The translations under genes were made by a program, and so were the position numbers. Shown piece after piece: positions 17,990 through 27,041 of a stretch of 53,147 bases of DNA. Each line of letters starts with the position of its first letter. Within the stretch, counting starts at the first letter, position 1. Origin of the DNA: Sporosarcina luteola. GTDB lineage: Bacteria; Bacillota; Bacilli; Bacillales_A; Planococcaceae. The notes beneath the pieces were generated by a model, which was not told the origin of the DNA, ran no database searches, and saw nothing but the letters and a program-made list of their open reading frames with translations. The stretch lies in the NCBI RefSeq assembly GCF_007991495.1, contig NZ_BJYL01000039.1, forward strand, positions 1 through 53,147, given 5' to 3'.

Positions 17990-20027
17990 TCATTCACGCA
18001 TTACGAAAGTGGTTGTGTTTCTTGTGGCAATCGTTTGCTTAACAGGTACAGCGAAGGCACTGATTGACTTGGAATACAATAGAGTCCAACTAAGTGATGT
18101 AAATACGGATAGTTATTTTGAAAGTCAATCGTTTGCCGAGGAAAATTACGGCTTGTTTCACACCTTGACAGAATTAATCGGAGCCTATAAAAGTGAAGAA
18201 TATATTTTAAGTGGTAAGTCACTGACGAAAGAGGATAACCGAGTCATTGAAGACGAGTTATACGATGAATATTATTTTTCAAATGAATATGATTACGACT
18301 TGAAAGAGGCGGATAATAAACGCATTTTCAAAGAAGAATATGCGGATCAGATCAAGCGGAAAAAAGAAGAACGTATGCGGATGCAAGTAAAAGAGTTTTA
18401 TCAGTTAGTCGATACATTGAAAAATTATAAAGGCATCGTCTATTATGCGAGTGATGGTGAGCATGTATTTTCCAATAGTGATTTGAATAAGAAAGAGCAA
18501 TTTGAATCCTATGATGCCTATATGGTGTATGGGGATTATCAACAAAAAATTTACCCGAATAAAGTGCAGGAAGGTCACTACTATAATTATTTAATGCATA
18601 AAGCTGACAAGTTGAATCCACAAACAGACGTCATGTATATAGCGTTTACAGACTCGTTTTTACAACAAAAAACAGAGGTATGGGAAAAAGATAAAGCAGA
18701 AGCCAAAAGATTTCTGAATGAATCCATAGCCTTTTTAATAGGATTTATTGTATCTTTTATTTATTTAATAATTGTAATTGGTAGAACGTCGTTTAAAGAT
18801 AAAAACTTGTATATGCATGCTATGGATAAACTTTATAATGACCTTAATGTGGCAATCGTTGGTTGTTTACTGTCGATGTGGTTCGTCATGATTGTTGAAG
18901 TGTTCCGCGACATCTACCTGCTTCTCACGGTACCTATTTTTATAATTGTCTTACTGCTGGTTCTATCGCTTGTTAAGCATATTAAAAATAAAACAATCCT
19001 TTCGCATACACTCATCTATCAAATTCTTAAAAAAGTATTTTTCGCGATAAAACATGTATTTGACAGCGGTAGCTTAGCTGTGAAAACTGTGCTACTTGTC
19101 ATTGGTTATCCAATAATAGTTGTGGCAACATTTTTTATGTTTCCGATTACGATTGGTCTGGTTGCCTGGCTTGCGCTAAAAAAGGTGAAGTCGTTCAACC
19201 GCATTAAAGAAGGCGTAGAGCACATTAAAAATGGTGATCTCCAGCATCGAATTGAAATAGACGGAAAAGGGGAGTTTAGCCAACTCGCGAAGAACATTAA
19301 TCGTATTACCGAGGGGTTAAATAAATCAGTAGATAGTGAAATTAAGAGCGAGCGTTTAAAAACAGAGCTCATTACAAATGTTTCGCATGATATCAGAACG
19401 CCTTTAACGTCAATCATTACGTATGTCGATTTATTAAAAATAGAAAATGACCCTGAAAAAATTGCTGAGTATATAGAGGTATTAGATCAAAAATCGAAGA
19501 GACTCAAGCATTTAACGGATGATTTATTTGAAGCGGCTAAAGCGTCAAGTGGAAGTATGCCAGTTCAGTTAGAGCGGATTGACATCGTATCATTACTAAC
19601 GCAAGGAATCGGAGAAATGGATGAAAAAATTGAAGCGTCGGCATTAGATGTTAAGTTAGCCCATCCAACAGAAAAGGTGTATGTAAAGGCTGATGGTAAA
19701 TTGTTATGGCGCTCCATCGAAAACTTATTTTCGAATATTTTCAAATACGCACTGCCTGCATCAAGGGTATATATTGATGTTGAGGATTTAGGAACTGAAA
19801 TACTTGTGACGTTTAAAAACATTTCAGCCTATGAATTAAATATTTCAGTAGATGAGCTAATGGAACGTTTTAAACGAGGGGATGATTCTAGATCAAGTCA
19901 AGGCAGCGGATTAGGATTGTCGATTGCTGAAAGCCTTATTCATATCCAGCATGGAAGATTTTTAGTTCAAGTAGATGGAGATTTATTTAAGGCGATGATT
20001 TATTTACCGAAACTTCTAAATGAATAA
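17976..20027 (+). CDS. sensor histidine kinase paired with the preceding regulator
   Basis: About 683 residues. A membrane helix lies at the N terminus, followed by an extracytoplasmic region of roughly 200 residues rich in Tyr, Glu and Lys, then several membrane helices, a HAMP-like linker, a HisKA domain with NVSHDIRTPLTS and an ATPase domain ending in GSGLGLSIAESLI. The start is uncertain: TTG at 17976 gives MKNISHSRITK, while further in-frame TTG codons lie at 17952 and 17964. It overlaps the regulator gene. The four or more internal membrane helices are more than a typical VanS has. The signal is unknown. Confidence 0.88.
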   Translation: MKNISHSRITKVVVFLVAIVCLTGTAKALIDLEYNRVQLSDVNTDSYFESQSFAEENYGLFHTLTELIGAYKSEEYILSGKSLTKEDNRVIEDELYDEYYFSNEYDYDLKEADNKRIFKEEYADQIKRKKEERMRMQVKEFYQLVDTLKNYKGIVYYASDGEHVFSNSDLNKKEQFESYDAYMVYGDYQQKIYPNKVQEGHYYNYLMHKADKLNPQTDVMYIAFTDSFLQQKTEVWEKDKAEAKRFLNESIAFLIGFIVSFIYLIIVIGRTSFKDKNLYMHAMDKLYNDLNVAIVGCLLSMWFVMIVEVFRDIYLLLTVPIFIIVLLLVLSLVKHIKNKTILSHTLIYQILKKVFFAIKHVFDSGSLAVKTVLLVIGYPIIVVATFFMFPITIGLVAWLALKKVKSFNRIKEGVEHIKNGDLQHRIEIDGKGEFSQLAKNINRITEGLNKSVDSEIKSERLKTELITNVSHDIRTPLTSIITYVDLLKIENDPEKIAEYIEVLDQKSKRLKHLTDDLFEAAKASSGSMPVQLERIDIVSLLTQGIGEMDEKIEASALDVKLAHPTEKVYVKADGKLLWRSIENLFSNIFKYALPASRVYIDVEDLGTEILVTFKNISAYELNISVDELMERFKRGDDSRSSQGSGLGLSIAESLIHIQHGRFLVQVDGDLFKAMIYLPKLLNE

Positions 20028-20037
20028 TGTAGCAGGG

Positions 20038-20132
20038 GAATAGGATATGTGAGTGTCCTATTCTTTTTCTATGTATAGCTGTAGCTACGGAGACGGTTTC
20101 TTTAGCCGAGTTAACCGTCCCCGTGGCTTTTT
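20038..20132 (+). terminator. two successive terminators after the two-component system
   Basis: The first hairpin pairs AATAGGA with TCCTATT near 20040-20062 and is followed by CTTTTTC. The second pairs AGCTACGGAGACGGTT (20083-20098) with AACCGTCCCCGTGGCT (20113-20128) and is followed by T5. Confidence 0.75.
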
Positions 20133-20147
20133 AAGAGTTCCTGAATC

Positions 20148-21110
20148 CTAAAATTTACTTCTTTCAAAAATATTTTTCTTGATAATTAAGTAGTTCTTAA
20201 TCTCGAAGTTTAAATAAAACAGATTTGCTCTGATTTCAAATTCTTCTCTTGTCTTCGGTAATTCGGTTTCACGTATGGACTCTTCGTATTCTTCTAATTG
20301 TTTTAATGCGATGGTTGTATCTCCTGAATCTACATGTTGACTGATATTGAGAAAGATATTGGCAAGCATTCCTCTTTGTTTGACATCTAAATCTGATGAA
20401 GAAACAATGCTCAGGATGGCTACCATTTGCTTTAGGATTTCCAGTTGGTCCTCTCTCATTTCAAAATAATAATAATCCTCATCTTCTTTTCGTAACAGAT
20501 GATTTTCTACATCTTGGATGGCTGTATTTTTAGCTTGATTGAGGATGTTTTCGACTTCGTCTACTTCTTTTCCGTCCCAGTTCCGCTCACTGTTCTTTAA
20601 AAGCGCTGAGAATTCGTAAAGGATGATGCTGAATTTATTCTCAATTTCCGTTTTATGTTTTTCAATTTCTTTCTTAAAGCTTGGCATAATGCTGTTTACG
20701 AGCAAGGCAATTCCTATGCCGATGAAAATAATATAGAGTTCATTCAATAAGTTTTCCAGGTTGGCTTCCTTCACTGTGTAAATATGCAAAACCACAACTA
20801 TGCCTGTAACAAAACCTTCCTGGATACGGCCCTTTATCAGGAGTGGAACAAACAATAAGATAAATAGTGTTAACACAATAGGATGATACCCTAATAGTTC
20901 AAAACATATGGAACCAAGAATTAAAGATAAAAGAGACGCAAAGAACTTTTTCTGAATGGAATGCAATGTCCTTTTCTTTGTCTTTTCGATACACATAACG
21001 ACGATTATGGCTGCAAAGGATGCAAACTCCAAGTCGAATAAACCCGCAATCCAAATTGCTAATCCTGCGCCTATTGCAGTTTTAATTGTCCGATATCCCA
21101 TTCCAACCAT
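20148..21110 (-). CDS. aromatic acid exporter (ArAE) family membrane protein
   Basis: About 320 residues. The N-terminal half holds four to six membrane helices (MGYRTIKTAIGAGLAIWIAG, then several Leu/Ile-rich segments). The C-terminal half is cytoplasmic, charged and helical. This is the architecture of the ArAE_1/UPF0421 family. The ATG at 21108-21110 is preferred for AAGGTG six bases upstream; an upstream ATG 14 codons earlier has no site. Family substrates are not established. It stands alone and converges on the two-component operon. Confidence 0.75.
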   Translation of the reverse strand: MVGMGYRTIKTAIGAGLAIWIAGLFDLEFASFAAIIVVMCIEKTKKRTLHSIQKKFFASLLSLILGSICFELLGYHPIVLTLFILLFVPLLIKGRIQEGFVTGIVVVLHIYTVKEANLENLLNELYIIFIGIGIALLVNSIMPSFKKEIEKHKTEIENKFSIILYEFSALLKNSERNWDGKEVDEVENILNQAKNTAIQDVENHLLRKEDEDYYYFEMREDQLEILKQMVAILSIVSSSDLDVKQRGMLANIFLNISQHVDSGDTTIALKQLEEYEESIRETELPKTREEFEIRANLFYLNFEIKNYLIIKKNIFERSKF

Positions 21111-21253
21111 AAGCATCACCTTGTTGTTTTCTATACTTTTATTATACCCCAAGTTCTTACAACAAGTCGTGGGAACGTGAAAGACAATAGAAGATTCTTC
21201 GTTTGCATGTAGATGGTATAATTGATGGAAACGAACAACGGTGGTAATGACGA

Positions 21254-22162
21254 ATGAATCGACTTAAAGGTATTTCTATGATAATAATAGGCGCGATGAT
21301 GTGGGGGGCAACGGGTCCGATGATGGAGTGGCTCCTTGCGACGAGCGATATGTCCATCTCCTTCATGCTGACAGTCCGCTTGCTGATAGCAGGTTTTTTT
21401 ATTTTGCTGTTTTTGAAATTGAAAGGCAAGGATATTTATAGGCCGTTGCGGCATAAGGTCTGGCTACGGCAAATGGTCATTTTCGGATTGTTTGGCATGC
21501 TTGGCGTCCAATTTACGTTCGTCGGGGCCATTGATGCAAGCAATGCAGTAATTGCGACACTGTTTCAATTTCTTGCACCTATTTATATTATTTTATTTGT
21601 TTCCGTTCGGCAACGTGTGCTGCCACCCGCTACGCAAGTGATAGGAATGATTGTGACGATGGTTGGTCTCTATTTTCTTTTGACGAATGGCACGCTGTCC
21701 GGGTTTGCACTCAGTGCCGGAGCGATTGCCTGGGGGCTTGCTGTTGGCTTTACGTTTACGTTTTACACGCTTTACCCTGCACGGCTTATGAATGAATGGG
21801 GAGTCCTCTTATCTGTCGGGTGGGGCATGCTCATAGGAGGCGGCGTATTATTTTTCGCAAGTATGACAAAACTTCAGGCTGGCATTGCTACACTTGGTGA
21901 TTGGCGTATTGTTTTGGTGCTTTCACTTGCCATTCTGATCGGCACGGTTGCTTTTCTTTTATTCCTCGGCAGCATGAAATACATATCCCCGGTTGAAACG
22001 AGCCTTCTTTCAAGCTTCGAGCCTCTCACCGCGATGATCATCTCGGTCATCTGGTTCGGCAGTGTTCTCGGCAAGTGGCAAGTAGTCGGTGCGATTATTA
22101 TGCTCATTGGGGTTACAGGCCTTTCGGTGGCAGGCGGCAAGGTGAAGAAAGAACAAGAGTAG
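21254..22162 (+). CDS. EamA-family (DMT) transporter
   Basis: A 302-residue protein with about ten membrane helices arranged as two EamA repeats. The first repeat begins MIIIGAMMWGATGPMMEW and the second begins ALSAGAIAWGLAVGFTF; the latter ends with SSFEPLTAMIISVIWFG, the conserved EamA motif. These permeases export or import metabolites such as amino acids; the substrate cannot be predicted here. The ribosome binding site is weak. It is a single gene, read toward the T-box region. Confidence 0.9.
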   Translation: MNRLKGISMIIIGAMMWGATGPMMEWLLATSDMSISFMLTVRLLIAGFFILLFLKLKGKDIYRPLRHKVWLRQMVIFGLFGMLGVQFTFVGAIDASNAVIATLFQFLAPIYIILFVSVRQRVLPPATQVIGMIVTMVGLYFLLTNGTLSGFALSAGAIAWGLAVGFTFTFYTLYPARLMNEWGVLLSVGWGMLIGGGVLFFASMTKLQAGIATLGDWRIVLVLSLAILIGTVAFLLFLGSMKYISPVETSLLSSFEPLTAMIISVIWFGSVLGKWQVVGAIIMLIGVTGLSVAGGKVKKEQE

Positions 22163-22246
22163 TTCATATGAGCAAGGCTTTTCTGTAAGAATTAAGGTAA
22201 CCAAACAGTGGAAATATTAGTAATAATGATATATTAGCAAAGCATA

Positions 22247-22275
22247 TTGACACCCTATTTTCCTTCTGGTAGATT
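22247..22275 (+). promoter_or_regulatory. SigA promoter of the T-box/yitT unit
   Basis: A perfect -35 TTGACA and TAGATT are separated by 17 bp. The predicted transcription start, near 22282, lies just before the first T-box stem. Confidence 0.75.
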
Positions 22276-22289
22276 ACTTCTAATAATGA

Positions 22290-22552
22290 AAGTCAATGAC
22301 GAGAAAGAGTAAGATAAAAAAACCTGTTCCCCAGAGAGTCGACGATTGGTGAAAGTCGATGAATAGAATTTATCTGAAAATCATCTCCGAGATGCAAAGC
22401 TGACTCAAGTAAGCTTTGACGGATGTCCGCCGTTACATGGAACACGTATGGTTGTACGTGACTGAGAGCCGATTTGTTTCATTTGCGAAACGAGCGGAAT
22501 ATGGGTGGTATCGCGAGCACAAACTCGTCCCTAATGAGGGGCGGGTTTTTTT
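22290..22552 (+). ncRNA. T-box leader with isoleucine-type specifier
   Basis: Stem I: GAGA/TCTC (22301-22304/22384-22387) and AGAT/ATCT (22312-22315/22372-22375) flank an internal loop with AGTA on the 5' side and GAAAATCA on the 3' side, the loop-E arrangement of a specifier loop. The codon after GAAA, followed by a purine, is ATC (22380-22382), isoleucine. The T-box motif AATATGGGTGGTATCGCG is at 22498-22515. Its TGGT would pair with a tRNA 3' end ACCA, consistent with tRNA-Ile (discriminator A). The terminator pairs AACTCGTCCCT with AGGGGCGGGTT (22522-22547) followed by a T run. Expected: uncharged tRNA-Ile turns on the downstream yitT-family gene. Confidence 0.9.
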
Positions 22553-22610
22553 ATTCGAAAAAACAAGAAGGTTCATCAGTTGTCATTTATGAAATGGGGG
22601 TCTACAAGGA

Positions 22611-23417
22611 ATGAAAAATTTGGTTGTCGTGCTTGGTTCGCTAATTGTTGCATTTGGTTTTAACTTTTTTCTGGTGCCATATGGTATTTTAAGCAGTGGC
22701 ATAAGCGGAATCGCCATTTTGATTGGCCTCGTCACTCCATTTGATATTGGGTTGATGAATCTATTGCTCAATTTGCCATTACTGATTTTAGGATACTTTA
22801 AGCTTGGAAGGGTGATAACACTTAATACGCTCGTTTGTGTTGCTTCACTTTCAGCTTTTTTATATCTTTTGCCGGTCGTTCCTGTTACAGACAATATCTT
22901 GCTGTCCGCTATTTTTGGCGGCATTATAGGTGGTGTTGGGGTTGGGATAATCCTGAAATTCTCCGGTACTTCAGGCGGCTTGGATATCATTGCCATCATC
23001 CTTTCACGGACGAGCAATGTGAGCATCGGTCTGCTCCTTACGGCTATGAATGGGATCATCGTTCTTGTTTCAGGTGCCTTTTTCGATTGGAATATTGCAT
23101 TATACACTTTGCTGTCAATCTATTTAACAGGCAAAATGATCGATACCCTCCATACGAATCACATTAAACTAACGATGCAGATTGTAACGACAAAAGGAGA
23201 GTCCATCCGAAAAGAACTTCTCGGCTCAATCTATCGGGGCATTACGATTACAGAAGGATATGGCGGTTACACACAGGAGACAAAGCATATTTTAATGATG
23301 GTCGTGACACGTTATGAAACAATGCAAGTGAAAAAGATTGTTCGTAGCCATGATGACAAAGCCTTTATTAATATATTTGAAACGGTTGAAGTTGATGGTG
23401 AATTTGCTAGGAATTGA
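22611..23417 (+). CDS. YitT/DUF2179 family membrane protein
   Basis: A 268-residue protein with five to six membrane helices in the first 180 residues (FNFFLVPYGILSSGISGIAI, GTSGGLDIIAIILSR) and a C-terminal cytoplasmic DUF2179 domain (ITITEGYGGYTQETKHILMM). This is the layout of the YitT, YpjC, YvjA and YqfU paralogues, whose function is unknown. It is the only gene under the T-box at 22290-22552, so its expression should respond to isoleucine starvation. Inference: a role in branched-chain amino acid uptake or sensing. Confidence 0.9.
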   Translation: MKNLVVVLGSLIVAFGFNFFLVPYGILSSGISGIAILIGLVTPFDIGLMNLLLNLPLLILGYFKLGRVITLNTLVCVASLSAFLYLLPVVPVTDNILLSAIFGGIIGGVGVGIILKFSGTSGGLDIIAIILSRTSNVSIGLLLTAMNGIIVLVSGAFFDWNIALYTLLSIYLTGKMIDTLHTNHIKLTMQIVTTKGESIRKELLGSIYRGITITEGYGGYTQETKHILMMVVTRYETMQVKKIVRSHDDKAFINIFETVEVDGEFARN

Positions 23418-23468
23418 AAAAAGCTGGGCAAGAATTTCTAATAGAATAGAAATCTTGTCCAGCTTTTT
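23418..23468. terminator. bidirectional terminator between the yitT-family and MHYT genes
   Basis: AAAAAGCTGG pairs with CCAGCTTTTT, with CAAGA/TCTTG and TTTCTA/TAGAAA continuing the stem. It serves the two convergent genes. Confidence 0.85.
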
Positions 23469-23480
23469 GTTCTTAACAAG

Positions 23481-25493
23481 CTATACAGTTCTTAACTGCT
23501 TATCATTCAGGTTGAAAAAAAGCTTGTTAATTTCTCCAACTTTCATCGGTTTTCCGTAAAAGTAACCTTGTACTAAGTAACAGCCGAGCTGAGTCAAGGA
23601 TTCGATATGTTCTTCATTTTCGACTCCTTCAGCAATCAGATCCAATTGCAGATCATCCGCCATGACTATAATTGCGTTCATTATGGCTCGTTTACGTGGA
23701 GTATCCAAATCATTTGTAAATAATCGATCCAGCTTCAGTGTATCTATGGGCATTCGATCAAGTAATCCAATTGACGAATAGCCTGTTCCGAAGTCATCCA
23801 TAGAAATTCGCACTCCTAAAGCACGGATACTATCCAGCTGTAAAATGATATCTTCTACATCGTAAAAGACCATGGACTCTGTAATTTCCAGTTCAAGCAA
23901 ATGAGGTTTCAAGTTTGCCTTCTCGAGTGCATTCTGTACCATATCCTTTAAACGTCCTGACTGGAAAAGCCGGTTGGAAAGATTCACTGACACGGGTTGA
24001 AGCTCGCCTTGCGTCTGCCAAGTTATACATTGGTGGCACACTTTCTCTAAGATCCATTTTGTTATCGGAACGATAAGTCCCGTCTCTTCTGTAATTGGAA
24101 TAAATTCAGCCGGCGAAATTACGCCTAACCGGGGATGCTCCCACCGAAGCAAAGCTTCAAAACCATATAAACGATTTGTTTTCACATTCCATTTTGGTTG
24201 GTAAACGATATAGAATTGATTATTTTCCAAAGCGGATTGTAAGTCTTTCTCTAACTCCATCTTCCGTACTTCTTCCAACCCAAGTGCATCATTATATAGA
24301 CAGTAACGGTTTTTACCCGACTTTTTTGCCCTATACATTGCCATGTCCGCTGCTTTAAGCAACGTAAAACGGTTAGAGCTAGTAATGGTGCCGATGCTAA
24401 TTCCGATACTTGCCGTTATATATAATTCATTTCCTTCAATACGATAGACATCCTTAATGCTCAGCAAAATCTCTTTTGCCAATTGCTCTGCCCATTTTTC
24501 ATCACAATGTTTCACGACGAGTAAAAACTCATCGCCTCCAATTCGGAACACTCGCTGGTCCTTGCGAATAAATTGCTGCAGGCGAGCACCCACCTCCGAA
24601 ATGAGAAGATCTCCCATATCATGACCGATCGTATCGTTGATGACTTTAAACTTATCCAAGTCTATGAACAGAACACCAATCGTTTCATTGCCAATAAAGG
24701 TATCAAAAAACTTATTCATTTCATTTCGATTCGGTAAACCGGTGATGGCATCTTGATATGCCATCTTCTCCAATACATTCCGATCAAAAAACATGGCTCC
24801 CCATGAGATGAATAAAATGAACAGTGTCGTAATTAAAACGCTATACAGTAAAAATAAATCAATACCTTGCGTGTTCTCCGTCAAATGGGAATGGCTATGA
24901 AATCTTGCTGCCTTTAAACCTGTATAATGCATGCCACAGATGGCCGTCCCCATGATGATGGCAGACAACCATTTCAACCAACTGGCTGTCCGTTGATTTT
25001 TAAAGCGAAGAAACAAAAATAATGCTGCGTAAGAAGCTATGAACGCAATAACGACAGACAATAGTAACAGACCTTTGTCATAGGATAATTCCATTGGCAT
25101 AATCATAGCTTCCATACCGATGTAATGCATTGCAACAATGCCACTTCCCATCGTGAAGCCACCTAATATCAGTCTCTTCATATCAACAATCTGCGGCATC
25201 GTAATATAGAAAGCGATGAATGACGAGAGTACACTAGCTATCATCGATAGAAGAGTGAGCGATGCATCGTAGTCCATATTTGCATGTATTTCAAATGCGA
25301 GCATTCCTATGAAATGCATGGACCAAACGCCGCTGCCCATTACAAATGAGCCTGAAAAAAGCCAAAAGTATTTCATCTTACCATTTGCATTAGAGATCTT
25401 TGCTGCAATATTAAGGGCCGAATAAGAAGCCAATACGGCTATTATCACTGACAGAGCGACGATATAAATATTATAAGTACCTTCAATGTACAA
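23481..25493 (-). CDS. MHYT-GGDEF-EAL cyclic-di-GMP signalling protein
   Basis: A 670-residue protein. The N-terminal seven-helix MHYT sensor carries three motifs: MHFIG (59-63), MHYIG (122-126) and MHYTG (188-192). A GGDEF domain has the intact motif GGDEF at 319-323; the inhibitory RxxD site is not conserved (RKDQ at 310-313). An EAL domain has EAL at 446-448 and DDFGTGYSS further on. Both catalytic motifs look intact, so it may make and break c-di-GMP. MHYT is proposed to sense O2, CO or NO through copper. It resembles B. subtilis YkoW without the PAS domain. The start is TTG behind AGGAG. Confidence 0.92.
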   Translation of the reverse strand: MYIEGTYNIYIVALSVIIAVLASYSALNIAAKISNANGKMKYFWLFSGSFVMGSGVWSMHFIGMLAFEIHANMDYDASLTLLSMIASVLSSFIAFYITMPQIVDMKRLILGGFTMGSGIVAMHYIGMEAMIMPMELSYDKGLLLLSVVIAFIASYAALFLFLRFKNQRTASWLKWLSAIIMGTAICGMHYTGLKAARFHSHSHLTENTQGIDLFLLYSVLITTLFILFISWGAMFFDRNVLEKMAYQDAITGLPNRNEMNKFFDTFIGNETIGVLFIDLDKFKVINDTIGHDMGDLLISEVGARLQQFIRKDQRVFRIGGDEFLLVVKHCDEKWAEQLAKEILLSIKDVYRIEGNELYITASIGISIGTITSSNRFTLLKAADMAMYRAKKSGKNRYCLYNDALGLEEVRKMELEKDLQSALENNQFYIVYQPKWNVKTNRLYGFEALLRWEHPRLGVISPAEFIPITEETGLIVPITKWILEKVCHQCITWQTQGELQPVSVNLSNRLFQSGRLKDMVQNALEKANLKPHLLELEITESMVFYDVEDIILQLDSIRALGVRISMDDFGTGYSSIGLLDRMPIDTLKLDRLFTNDLDTPRKRAIMNAIIVMADDLQLDLIAEGVENEEHIESLTQLGCYLVQGYFYGKPMKVGEINKLFFNLNDKQLRTV

Positions 25494-25662
25494 CTACATT
25501 TCACTCCTGATTGCTACTATAAGATTAGAACGAATTACAGATAGTCGATATATAAGTATGTTATCAAACTTTTATCCTGTCAATAAAAATATACTATACC
25601 CATAGTTTTAACTTTTGGTTCTTAAGACCTCATTTAAAGTAACCCGATTAGGTATCAATTCA

Positions 25663-25691
25663 TTGAAATTCCAAAAAGAAACTGATAAAAT
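25663..25691 (+). promoter_or_regulatory. promoter of the SDR-MarR operon
   Basis: TTGAAA and TAAAAT are separated by 17 bp, with TGA before the -10 (extended -10). The predicted start of transcription is near 25698. Confidence 0.7.
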
Positions 25692-25704
25692 TTAGGTGTA
25701 AAAC

Positions 25705-25720
25705 ATTTAGATGTCTAAAT
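25705..25720. promoter_or_regulatory. palindromic operator, probably for the MarR-family regulator
   Basis: ATTTAGA-TG-TCTAAAT is a perfect 7+7 inverted repeat lying just downstream of the predicted transcription start. That is the usual place for a MarR-type repressor site, and the second gene of the operon encodes a MarR protein. Confidence 0.65.
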
Positions 25721-25742
25721 ATATAAGGAAAGAGGAATAGTC

Positions 25743-26477
25743 ATGAGAAGATTAGAAAATAAAGTGGCAATTGTAACTGGAGGAGCTTCAGGTATTGGTG
25801 CAGGTATGGTTGACTTATTCGTTCAAGAAGGTGCCATTGTTGTTGCAGCGGACATTAACGATGAAGCGCTTGAGAAGGCTAGTCAAAAAGAAAATGTCTA
25901 TGGGATGAAATTAAATGTTGCTTCAGATGAAGAATGGGAAGCATTCGCAAAAGAAGTGAATGACCGCTTCGGAAAAATTGATATCCTTGTCAATAACGCT
26001 GGCATTTCATCTGAAAAACCATACCAAGAAATCAATCTTGATGATTGGCAAAAGATGCTTTCCATTAATGGCTTCGGTCCTTTTGCCGGTATAAAGCATG
26101 TTGCTCCGTACATGGCAGCACAAAACCAAGGTTCCATTGTGAACATTTCATCCTATACAGCTCAAATTGGGCAAGGATTTAATCATTATTCGGCATCCAA
26201 AGGGGCTGTACGTGCTCTATCCAAAGCGGCAGCAACCACTTTTGGCCACCAAGGCGTCCGTGTAAATACACTATTCCCGGGGATTATCGAAACTCCGATG
26301 ACGGCATCATTAAGCACCTCAAAGGAACTTCTTGGCCGCTTGATCCAAGCAACACCATTGCAACGGTTAGGAAAGCCTGCTGATATCGCAAACGCAGCAT
26401 TGTTCTTAGCTTCAGATGAATCATCTTACATCACAGGTTCAGAACTTGTGATTGACGGTGGTTTCTCAGCTCAATAA
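25743..26477 (+). CDS. SDR family oxidoreductase
   Basis: A 244-residue classical short-chain dehydrogenase. It has the cofactor motif TGGASGIGAG near residue 12, NNAGIS near residue 85, the catalytic Ser (NISS) and Tyr-x-x-x-Lys (YSASK), and the C-terminal ITGSELVIDGGFSAQ. The DIND segment after the second strand suggests preference for NAD. The substrate is unknown. It is first in a two-gene unit with a MarR regulator and behind an inverted-repeat operator, which points to an inducible detoxification or catabolic enzyme. Confidence 0.9.
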   Translation: MRRLENKVAIVTGGASGIGAGMVDLFVQEGAIVVAADINDEALEKASQKENVYGMKLNVASDEEWEAFAKEVNDRFGKIDILVNNAGISSEKPYQEINLDDWQKMLSINGFGPFAGIKHVAPYMAAQNQGSIVNISSYTAQIGQGFNHYSASKGAVRALSKAAATTFGHQGVRVNTLFPGIIETPMTASLSTSKELLGRLIQATPLQRLGKPADIANAALFLASDESSYITGSELVIDGGFSAQ

Positions 26478-26484
26478 TGTTAAG

Positions 26485-26513
26485 AAGGGCTCCTAATCCC
26501 ATTAGGGGCCCTT
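26485..26513 (+). terminator. weak terminator-like hairpin between SDR and marR
   Basis: AAGGGC-N-CCTAAT pairs with ATTAGG-N-GCCCTT over a 3-base loop, followed by a broken T run. It probably reduces, not abolishes, read-through into the regulator gene. Confidence 0.6.
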
Positions 26514-26539
26514 ATTTCTTGAAAGTGGGAATGAATAGT

Positions 26540-26959
26540 ATGAAGGAATGGACTATTTTCGAAACCATCCATAGTATGGATAAGGTCACGAATAATTTAG
26601 TCATTCAGTGGAACAAAATGTTCAACGAAGACCTCGGTGTGTCCCATATTCTTGTGCTAGCCCATCTGAAGGTACATGGAAAAAGTCGTCCTTCCGATAT
26701 TGCAAAGATTTTAGGGCTGACTCCTCCTACCTTAACGCATTTGGCGGAAAAGCTTGTTAAAAAAGATTTGGCCGTTAGACTAACAGACGAGTCTGATCGA
26801 CGAATCATCTATTTAGGAATTACCGATAAAGGCGAAGAGATGGTGGGGAGAGCAAATCAGGAAGGTATAGCATTACGCAAAAAAATGTTTGAACAGTTAA
26901 CAGATGAAGAGCGAGAACAGCTATTGAGAATCTATGAAAAACTGAGTAAGCCTGAATGA
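26540..26959 (+). CDS. MarR-family transcriptional regulator
   Basis: About 139 residues. A winged helix-turn-helix lies in the middle (RPSDIAKILGLTPPTLTHLAEK, then the wing DESDRRIIYLGITDKGEEM), flanked by dimerisation helices. The start MKEWTIFETIHSM is chosen because GTGGGA lies 9 bases before it and longer frames would run through the hairpin at 26485. It most likely represses its own operon through the palindrome at 25705. The inducer is unknown. Confidence 0.88.
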   Translation: MKEWTIFETIHSMDKVTNNLVIQWNKMFNEDLGVSHILVLAHLKVHGKSRPSDIAKILGLTPPTLTHLAEKLVKKDLAVRLTDESDRRIIYLGITDKGEEMVGRANQEGIALRKKMFEQLTDEEREQLLRIYEKLSKPE

Positions 26960-26995
26960 ATCCAAAAGCCCTTGGGCTAAAATTCTTCAATTGAA

Positions 26996-27025
26996 AAACA
27001 CCAGCGATTACCTTGCTGGTGTTTT
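26996..27025. terminator. bidirectional terminator between marR and AI-2E genes
   Basis: AAACACCAGC pairs with GCTGGTGTTT over a 9-base loop; A and T tracts flank it on both strands. Confidence 0.85.
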
Positions 27026-27041
27026 AAATTTTATCAAAATA

